Source of the DNA: Sequoia sempervirens
Lineage: Eukaryota; Streptophyta; Pinopsida; Cupressales; Cupressaceae
Direction: 5' to 3'
DNA length: 64,000 nt
NCBI GenBank assembly: GCA_007258455.2
Contig: VDFB02252616.1
Span: forward strand, 120,440,552 to 120,504,551
Both the position numbers and the translations under genes were made by a program. Under the pieces are notes generated by a model. The model did no database searches, was not told the DNA's origin, and saw nothing but the letters and a program-made list of their open reading frames with translations. The stretch's first letter is position 1. Every line of letters begins with the position of its first letter. Positions 48,133 to 56,555 of this stretch are shown piece after piece.

Positions 48133-49716
48133 TGTCATGACCCCGAAATTTGAAATACAAATAAATTAATAGATAAAATAAATAACAATATAGATATTAA
48201 AAATATAAAAACAAATATTAACAATTCAATATTATATACATATAAAACTAATATAAAAATAAATATATTTAAATTATAAGTATAATAGCAAAATAACAAT
48301 CATATAATATATTGAATATATAAACATAAAATCATATATAGGCAGCAAGCAAAATAAAGGCAGAGATCCCATAATAAAAGGGAAGAGTAGGAAAAGCAAC
48401 GATAAAATATTAACAAGGCAACGATTAATGAACTCATAAAAATCAACGATTACTAAAGGACACCTTTCAAAAGAGAGGTATTTATTATGAATCGTTGTCT
48501 CTATTCATAGAGATATGAAGATATAAAACAATATATGGGGAATAAAGGATTCAGACCAGCAGATTTTAGAAGGAAATGATATGATTCAGGAACCAGGATT
48601 GAGGGAATTAGTATATTATTCAATCAGAGATCTGTACAGGCAGCAGATGGAAAGTAAAGATAAAATATATTGTCAAAAATATATTGGAGCTGTAAGTTTA
48701 ATATTATTATAAATATATATATATATATAATTTACGATTGTGCAATAATGATGATTGCAGCAATTATTAGGCCTTATAAGTAATTATGATATTTTAAATA
48801 AGCATGGATAGTAGATTTTTATTTACTTGATTTACACTAACGATATCTTCTAAGTATGAAGAACAAGTCAATTGGGAAGGAAGGTAAGAGAGTTGCATAG
48901 CATTTCTAGTATTCATATGCATAATAGATGTTGCTAATCTGATTACTAGTGCAATGTTTTCTTTAGTAATATCATGATTATAATTGTTCTATGAAGTGAT
49001 TATGGTTTCTTTAATAGCATCATAATTATAATTGATCTATGAAATGATTGATAGGAATCCATAGTGAATACAAATGTATTTGATTGCTTAAAAGATTGTC
49101 TTCTAAGTGTTTGCAAACCTACTAGGGAGGAAGGGCCAGAGCAAGGTGGTGCCTAAAAACCTCACTCAAGATTCCGCCCCTGGAACCCAAGGCACAGATG
49201 GGCCATGGAGGGGTGGGGATCCCACTCAAGATCCGTCGAGGCCATGGAGGGGTGGTAGGCCTAGACCACTTATAAGCTCCGTTGGCTTCCCCCCGTAGGT
49301 TAAGTGTCTTCCGAGGTAATGACAGGGGTAGAGAAAGCAGGTACAAGTGTATCTACTAAGCATGCCACTCCGAGGGTGGAATTGTCTTGGTTTGGGCATT
49401 CTTGTCGCTCGGGGCCAAGGGGTGGGTTGTCCTGGTTGGACGCCTGTGCTCTTGGTCTTAGATGGATAGCTTCATGCGGATCTACCCATGCCACTCCTCC
49501 TATGTCTTAATAACTGCTTTGTGATTATGTTTATATTTTGGATATCTAGATATTAATGCTAACAAACATATGTATATGTGGAAATGTTGTTAATATGGTG
49601 AATGCAGATTTCAATCCAAGATTAGTTTATTAGAAAAAACATTCCTTTGGAAAGAAGAAACCCTAATCCTAATCAACAAGCAAATTCTAGGGCAAGGTCG
49701 GGTAAGGGACATTACA
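48133..49716 (+). mobile_element. Element C 5' LTR
   Basis: 1,584 bases, TGTCATGACCCC...GGGTAAGGGACATTACA. Its first ~590 bases align closely with 50557-51150. A GC-rich stretch at 49150-49300 resembles the minisatellite area of LTR J. The frames at 49107-49510 on both strands arise from that GC-rich stretch. Confidence 0.8.
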
Positions 49717-49717
49717 G

Positions 49718-49729
49718 TGGTATCAAAGC
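49718..49729 (+). other. Element C primer binding site (initiator tRNA-Met)
   Basis: TGGTATCAAAGC, one mismatch from canonical, one base after the LTR end. Confidence 0.85.
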
Positions 49730-49750
49730 ATCTTTCCTGCCATCCTATGT

Positions 49751-50356
49751 GTGTTTGAGCTAGTTGCTTGCTTGCTTGAGCTACTTATTTGCCTGCTTGA
49801 GCTACTTGCCTATGTGTTTGAGCTAGTTGCTTGCTTGCTTAAGCTACTTGTTTGCCTGCTTGAGCTAGTTGCTTGCTTGCTTGAGCTACTTGTTTTCCTG
49901 CTTGAGCTACTTACCTATGTGCTTGAGCTAGTTGCTTGCTTGCTTGAGCTACTTGTTTGCCTGCTTGAACTACTTGCCTGTGTGCTTGAGCTAGTTGCTT
50001 GCTTGCTTGAGCTACTTGTTTGTCTACTTAAGCTACTTGAGCTACTTACCTATGTGCTTGAGCTAGTTGCTTGCTTGCTTGAGCTACTTGTTTTCCTGCT
50101 TGAACTACTTGCCTGTGTGCTTGAGCTAGTTGCTTGCTTGCTTGAGCTACTTGTTTGTCTACTTAAGCTACTTGCCTACTTGGTTGAGTTGGTTTCTTAT
50201 GTCCTTGAGCTGGTTGCTTGTCTACTTGAGCTAGTTGCCTACTTGCTTGAGCTGGGTGCTTGCGTGCTTGAGCTACTTGCTTGTCTACTTGTGTTGGTTC
50301 CTTGTTTGCTTGAGCTACTTGCCTGCTTGGTTGAGCTACCTAGTCGTCTGCTTTAA
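49751..50356 (+). repeat. 21-bp tandem array encoding Leu-rich heptads (element C interior)
   Basis: The whole central part of C is a tandem repeat with a basic unit near GAGCTACTTGCTTGCTTGCTT (21 bases). Three units form a 63-base higher-order repeat. Because 21 is divisible by three, a 201-codon frame stays open, encoding a seven-residue unit (LELVACL, LELLVCL, LELLAYV) repeated about 28 times. One 21-base step is disturbed near 50025-50040. A protein of this kind would be extremely hydrophobic. Open frame is an expected by-product of a 3n repeat, so coding is uncertain. Confidence 0.8.
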
Positions 50357-50517
50357 TTTTTGATTCATGTGGTTTTAAGTTATACTGATTCGTAAACTCC
50401 AACTCTTGGTCAATACATTATCCCCATAGCCAGAATAATCATCACTTGGGTTAGAACTTCCAAAAGCTAATATCATCACCACAAAAGCCACATCTTAAAG
50501 TTAGACATATTAGATTA

Positions 50518-50556
50518 TGATTGCTTGAGGACAAGCAAATTTGGGAGGGGAGGAGT
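50518..50556 (+). other. Element C integrase-tail relic and polypurine tract
   Basis: TGATTGCTTGAGGACAAGCA at 50518 on reads LEDKQIWEG, followed by GGGAGGGGAGGAG immediately before the 3' LTR. It is the same cassette as in A, B and D. Confidence 0.7.
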
Positions 50557-51157
50557 GCCATGATCCCAAAATTTGAAATACAAATAAATTAATAGATAAA
50601 ATAAATAACAATATAGCTATTAAAAATATTAAAACAAATATTAGCAATTTAATATTATTATATACATATAAAACTAATATAAAAATAAATGTATTTAAAT
50701 TATAAGTATAATAGCAAAATAACAATCATATAATATATTGAATATATAAATATAAAATAATATATAGGCAGCAAGCAAAATAAAGGCAAAGATCCCATAA
50801 TAAAAGGGAAGAGTAGGAAAAGTAACGATAAAGTATTAAGAAGGTAACGATTAATGAACTCATAAAAATCAACGATTATTAAAGGACACCTCCTTTCGAA
50901 AGAGAGGTATTTATTATGAATCATTGTATCTCTTCATAGAGATACAAAGATATAAAAAAATATATGGGGAATAAAGGATTCAGACCAGCAGATTTTAGAA
51001 GGAAATAATATGATTTGGGAACCAGGATTTAGGGAATTAGTATATTATTCAATTAGAGATCTGTATAGGCAGCAGATGGAAAGTAAGGATAAAATATATT
51101 GTCAAGAATATATTGGAGCTGTAAGTTTATTATTATAAATATAGATATATATCATGT

Positions 51158-51190
<33 letters not shown>
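50557..51190 (+). mobile_element. Element C 3' LTR, truncated
   Basis: Begins TGCCATGATCCCAAAATTTG and follows the 5' LTR for about 590 bases, ending in a TA-repeat. The remaining ~950 bases are missing. Confidence 0.75.
51161..51190. repeat. (TA)n microsatellite at the C/I junction
   Basis: Fifteen TA units. The sequence to the left belongs to the C LTR, and to the right to LTR fragment I. Confidence 0.9.
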
Positions 51191-51194
<4 letters not shown>

Positions 51195-52024
51195 GCCCAA
51201 GTATTCTAAAATTCTTCTCCAATGAAGCTCATATGTGACCTCCGTGTGAAGTCACCCATTAACTGCAACCCTCGGGTGATCTTTCTCACCTGTAGGAAGC
51301 ACAATTGAAGAGAGGCTACATTCTCCAAAATTGAAATTACAGCAAAGCCAAGTTGAGAGAAAATGATCAATCATAATGAAATGAATTCCAAAAATGCCCT
51401 TTTATAATATTCAATTTGCATTTGACTTCATCTCATTTAATTTACTTTAATTTAATTTTCTTTTCCCTCCTTTTTGGTGCACAACTTTATAATAATAAAG
51501 TATACTTTATTATTCACTTATATCTCCCCTTTAAAATAACACTTTAACACTTTTTCTAAAGTATACTTTTTAATAGCATTTAAATCCCCCTTTTAAATAA
51601 AGTCCACTTAATTCATTAATGATATGCACTTAATAATTAATTATTATTAAAGTATAATTTTAATGATTATTATAATATTATAACTCCATTACTAATTATC
51701 GTAAATCAATTATGACTTCACTAGGAGATAGCCCACTGCATTCACTGCCAACCAGGGTGCCTTTTCTATAAATAGTAAGGTTGGCCTCTATCAACACACT
51801 AACTTACTATAAATAGTAAGTATATAAAAACGAAGCCAAAACACCTTGAACATCATAACCTCTAAACAAGCTAAGGATTTGAAGATGAAAACACTACCAA
51901 CTGCCAACTAAGGAGCTAGCTAACTCCAACACTGGGCCTTGTAAACACCATTATTAGCCTACGAGGACTAGATGATAGGCTAAACCACCAAACTCTAATG
52001 CATGCTCAAAAAGGGGACATTACA
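51191..52024 (-). mobile_element. LTR fragment I (D-related, minus strand)
   Basis: Read on the minus strand it starts TGTAATGTCCCCTTTTT at 52024 and shares GGTTTAGCCTATCA and GTAGGCTAA...GGTGTTTA blocks with the start of the D LTR (34180-34262). It contains the palindromes TTACTATAAATAGTAA (about 51808) and CTATAAATAGTAAGG (about 51767). No primer tract or primer site is seen beside it, so it is a solo or truncated LTR. No gene. Confidence 0.6.
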
Positions 52025-53247
52025 CAAAACCCAGGTAGTTTCTCAACCATCACTTTCCACTCAATGAACTACAAAGTGGAAGACAACTTCTACAGAAAAT
52101 AGACCCATGCCCTTGAAAAGTTGTTGATGAGTGTCAAGTTGTACCTTGCTCTTGGAATAGGTGGAGGCACCATTCTAATATTTTTCCTTGTCCCCAAATG
52201 GAGCCCAATTCCACTTGTGTATTCCTTGTTCAAATTGGACCTTTTGCTTAGGATGGACCTCCTTTAATCTTATTGAAATATTTAGTTGGGCTTAGATTGC
52301 TAATGTTGTTTCATGCTTGGAGGACAAGCCAAAGATAGAGTCCAAAATTAGTGATGTCTTACGATGATGAATGACAAGGGACATCCTTCTTTGTCATGGT
52401 TTGGTAATATTCTTTCTCGAACCTAGAATATTAGAAATGATTATGAGATGTGGTCTATGCGCAAGTCCCATTGAAGTCACAAAATATACGTGGGGGGAAA
52501 GTGGGGGCGGGGGTGGGGGTGTCAAGGAAAGCTCCAAAGGCTATCCCTCTTTGTATAGCCTATCCTGAGAACGTCCCTCAAACATTCCTAGAAAAAAGGA
52601 GCACCCACTTGTTAGAGACACATCATGCAACTAAACCTTGAATATCAAAATACAATATTTGTGTGCACTAATGATCTTAGATCTCTACTTTTAAATTTGT
52701 TCCTCTTGTCTTTTCTTCCCATTTCTCACTTTTGAATTTTTCAATTTGATCCTATTAAATTTTACCACAAAAGTGATAGCCATCACTAGCAGTTTCCCTT
52801 GCAAACTGGTGGTTCCATTACTAATTTATGGAAAATGAAAGGTAAAAGCAAGGGATCTGAAATGAAAGGTCATGGGTGTCTCTAGGTCCTATTTCCATCC
52901 ATATCCTTCCTTGATTGCTACAGCCAGTCACATTCCCTTCCTAGGTCTACAAATGCAAGTGTGATCAAGGTCAAGGACTAATGAGAGATTACTTGTAGTG
53001 TCAACTTTGCTAAGAATTTCCTTCAACACGACATTGTTTTATTCTTGATTTCATACAAGTGCTTTTAGCACTTTTGTAGCCTTCATACCAATTGATTCTT
53101 TGCTTGAGAGTAGTCATCATCCTTCCAATAGGTCTCCTACACAACATATTATGCAACATTGCCATCATAGAGGTTACTTGCTAAGGACACGTCACTCTAG
53201 TGCCTTCACCTCATTTCACTTGGTCTATCACTTCTTTATGAGGCAAC
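52025..53247. other. Unassigned spacer with a G-run cluster
   Basis: No protein or element terminus is recognised. A G-run cluster at 52492-52519 is described separately. The frames 52371-52568 and 52450-52641 lie over that cluster and look fortuitous. The last five bases before H (AGTTT, 53248-53252) are its target duplication. Confidence 0.5.
52492..52519 (+). other. Potential G-quadruplex
   Basis: Four G-runs (6, 5, 5, 5) are separated by AAAGT, C and T. This fits the G3+N1-7 rule with very short loops, so a stable plus-strand quadruplex is plausible. Confidence 0.6.
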
Positions 53248-53252
53248 AGTTT

Positions 53253-54624
53253 TGTTGGGATTGATGCCTCAATCTCACAGGCTGAAACCTCTGAGAAAGC
53301 ATGGTCGCTGTGACATTCATGTTGTTTGGCCGATCTGCTAGTTGATCTTGAATTGTCGCTGTGACCTCCTGAATGTCTTGGCTATCGGCATCTGAAACCT
53401 TCGACGTAACTTGGACTGTCGGAATGATGTCTCGATGACGATAGGAAGTCTTGCCGATATCGGCGTGACCTTTGGTTTGTCTAGCCGATGTGATAATCGG
53501 TATGACTTGCTCCTATCGGTAGGAAGTCTTGGCGACTGGGAGATGTCTGGCCGACAGTTGATGTCTATCGGATATCGGGGAGACTTGGCCGAAAGGGTTA
53601 TGTTTCGGTATGAGGTCTTACCGATATGAATGTCTTGCCAATAGCTTTCACTTGGTCATCGGGGTAACACAAAGGTCTCGGGAAGATCTCTCAGCGACTA
53701 TGTAAATTCTTGCCGATGGGTATACGCTTGGTGCCTTCGCGGTGACAAAAGACTTCGGTGTGAAGTCTTGGTGACTTGGAGAGTCTCGCCGACAGTCTTC
53801 GATATGACATATTTGCTCGGTGAAAGGTCTTGGCGAAAGTCAAAAGTCTTGCCGACTCCGTAAGACTTGGTTGCTCGATATGAGGTCTCGGCGAAAGACA
53901 AAAGTCTTGCTGACTCGGTAAGACATGTTTGCTCGGAGTGAAGTCTTGGCGAAAGACGAATGTCTTGCTGACTGTCAGGGGCTTCAGTGAAACTTGAGGA
54001 GACTCGGCGAAACCTCTTGGCGAACAGAAAAGTCTTGCCGATGGCAAAGTTGAAATCGATGTGACTTGTGAGCATCAGTATGAGTCTTGCCGATCAGGAA
54101 ACTCTCGCCGATGGTTGTCGGTATGACTCTTGGCGATTGTTCGGTACTCGGTATGACTTGAAGATTTCAGAGTAACGTCTCAGCGAAAGCATATGTCTTG
54201 CCGACTGTTGTTTGGAGTTCGGTATAACATGATGAGCTCATTATGAAGTCTTGCCGAAGAGCGATAGTCTTGTCGACTGATGAACTCTTCGGAATACCTT
54301 GTGATCTTCGATGTGAGGTCTTGGCGACATGGCGAAGTCTCAGCGATAGCTTTCTGGACTCGGTAAAATGTCTTGCCGATAGTGAAGACTCTTGCGATAA
54401 TGACGATATGGGCTCTATGGCATCTGGGAGACACAGTTAGTCTCACCGACATGCAACACAGGTTGAACGCCTTTGACCGAGTGAAAGGTTGTCCTACGTG
54501 GTGTGACCTGGACGTATTATCTTCCATGCAAGGAAGTGGAAACATCTGCAATGCTGAGCTGGATGATTCGATCGTTGTGATCCAACAGTTAGAAACAAAC
54601 CGTTTCATGAAGCCTGTTGAAAAC
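53253..54624 (+). mobile_element. Solo LTR H (copia-like), left segment
   Basis: Starts TGTTGGGATTGATGCC, a Ty1/copia-style LTR start, and is flanked by AGTTT (53248-53252), repeated at 63114-63118. It is interrupted by element B at 54625; AAAAC at 54620-54624 is B's duplication. The whole LTR is about 1,963 bases once B is removed. Much of this segment (53280-54470) is a degenerate repeat around TCTTGCCGA and GGTATGA motifs. Minus-strand frames across it (53691-54075, 54180-54734) follow from the repeat. No PBS or coding region is present. Confidence 0.8.
53690..54380. repeat. Degenerate minisatellite in LTR H, local 58-bp unit
   Basis: Two clear adjacent 58-base units (53844-53901, 53902-53959) begin AAGTCTTGCYGACTCSGTAA and end TCTYGGCGAAAGACRA. 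Around them, from about 53430 to 54380, shorter pieces recur (AGTCTTGCCGA, TCTTGGCGA, CGGTATGA), suggesting an old tandem array that has drifted. CpG content is notably higher than in the surrounding DNA. Confidence 0.6.
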
Positions 54625-54859
54625 TGAAATATTCCCCTTAATTTTTTTCCAAAATTTAACACACAAATCAGCAACCAATCACTGGTTAGCATTAGCTCCA
54701 AATGCAAATCAGCATGGAAAGTAACTCTAACCAAGAATGTTCACCAAGATCCCAATGTGGGCGAGGTGATAGCATATGGTCAGAGGATCATTAGGAATAA
54801 ACTGAACTGAAATTACAATTCATCTGCTGATGCAGGCATCCACAAGCAGTGGGGATACT

Positions 54860-55035
54860 CCACTTATTCAGTGGGTAAGATTATAACATTATTAAAGGCG
54901 GCAAGCCAGCCATTTATATTCTCACTTCCACTTATTAACGTGGGGGGAATACAGTCCACACAACCACTTATTTAGTGGGGGGAAACTTACAATTAAATAA
55001 AGATGATTATTTAGACTCAACCACTCAATCGTGGG
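54860..55035. repeat. Palindrome array CCACTTATT-AGTGG in B LTR
   Basis: Four hairpin-forming copies: 54860-54874, 54928-54945, 54964-54979 and 55021-55035. They are duplicated in the other LTR (from about 60820). The motif is the same as that at 42707-42755. Confidence 0.7.
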
Positions 55036-56192
55036 AGTATGAAATTTAAACTAATTGCAGCAAATAAAATAAATAGCTGTTAGTACTACTAATCAGCTTT
55101 ACAATGAATTAAACAGCTGCAAATAAGAAAGATATGCTTCCAAATCCATCAAAGGTTAGAGTAACACTTCCTCTAACTCTTACAATACAATAATGATATA
55201 AAAATGAAGCTCAAACCAGCATTATATCAAAAACTAACAAGTCTGATATAAAAATCTGCAATCTAGAAATGTCTATCAGCAAACAGCAAACTCATAAAAA
55301 TGTTCACAACTCCTTCTAAATACCTCCGAATAAGCTGGAATGTTTTGCAAAGACCTTCTAGGAGGATGGCGCCCAAACTCAAACTACAAAACTGCATCAA
55401 AACTCAAGATATTATTCTTGCACGAATCCCAAAGCACTCATGAGATGGTACGGCCCTGTAGAGGGGCGATTTCTCTTGGAAAAATCAGAAACTTGGAATT
55501 AAAATCTGAAAACCTCCAAATATGGTTGCCATTATCATAGAAATGCAATGATCAAATACCCATAACCAAAATAAATTCATACCAAAAGCTGTAAATGAAA
55601 ACCACCTTCAGCTGTGTATACACCAGCAACATAAAAACTGAAGTTCTCACCAAAATTCACCAATTTTGAAGCACAATCTGCTAGTCTGATTGAGAAGCAG
55701 CAATAATACCAACTAGGTGTTATCTTTCAAACACGAAATTGGATTGGAACTAGGAGGTAAGCATCCCTCGAAGTAAAAAACAAGTTGTCATTCCGACAGC
55801 ATAACATTAGCATAAACATTGGATAATCAGCTCTTCAAACAGCAGCAATATATAAGCTTTAGTTGGCAAATGAAGCAACAAGAACTCTTCAAATTCCAAG
55901 AAGTTGAATCAATTCAACTTCCAAAAGGGACGCCACCTTTTTGCCTTTTTACTTTTTGAAATAATAAAATATCATTCAACTTCCCTTTTAGGCATCCATT
56001 TCATATTGCAACAATAAAGCATTTATTAAATAATTAAATGCTCACTTGACCCCTTTATGTCCCTTTCTTTAAAACAACTTGAAGTCATCAAGCCTAGGCG
56101 TGGGGTACAACTTCAAGACATGAAAATTGACTAAGTCTAAAACTCAGTCCAAGGAGATAACCAAATACAATGCCCAAGCTGCAACTGATGAA

Positions 56193-56419
56193 TTGCTAAA
56201 AATAGCAAATTGACAAATGCCAAATTGAACCAAGTTGATGATGATGCTTCTGCCAAAAATGAACTTACTAAAAATAGTAAATGCCAAAAATAGTAAGTTA
56301 ACTTCAAAACCATCAGAAAGCCAAACTAAACACTGAACTGCAAAGGATTGAATTGCTGCAAGATAGATACTGCCAAAAGATAGACTTGCTAAAAATAGCA
56401 AACTGCTATAAATAGTAAG
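56193..56419. repeat. Palindrome array TTGCTAAAAATAGCAA in B LTR
   Basis: Copies at 56193-56208, 56265-56280 (TTACTAAAAATAGTAA), about 56283-56297, 56386-56401 and 56404-56419 (TGCTATAAATAGTAAG). The last includes TATAAATA. The arms are 5-6 bases. They are repeated in the other LTR around 62150-62376. Confidence 0.7.
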
Positions 56420-56555
56420 TCTGCACAACATCCTCTGAACGCCAACTGAGCAGTATTTGAAAGAGGAAACCCTAGTTTTTTTACTTCAGCTTAGCCTACG
56501 GATTTCCGGAAATAGGCTAAATCCAAAAGAAGAGTGTATGGCCAAAATGGGGACA

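Larger units (their letters stand above)
48133..51190 (+). mobile_element. Element C: short non-autonomous LTR element
   Basis: 5' LTR 48133-49716, primer site, an interior of only about 840 bases, integrase-tail relic with polypurine tract, and a truncated 3' LTR from 50557. The interior encodes nothing but a periodic Leu-rich repeat. The 3' LTR stops aligning with the 5' LTR inside an AT-repeat near 51140-51190, where fragment I begins, so the right end and duplication are lost (the left flank is CATAT). Confidence 0.75.

Noticed and set aside
49751..50356. Leu-rich repeat protein of the LRR type
   Set aside because: The period is 7 residues, not 22-24, and lacks the LxxLxLxxN pattern; it is a minisatellite translation.
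53691..54734. Minus-strand frames of 118, 125 and 184 codons in LTR H
   Set aside because: They follow the drifting minisatellite; the last one crosses into element B's LTR, so it cannot predate B.
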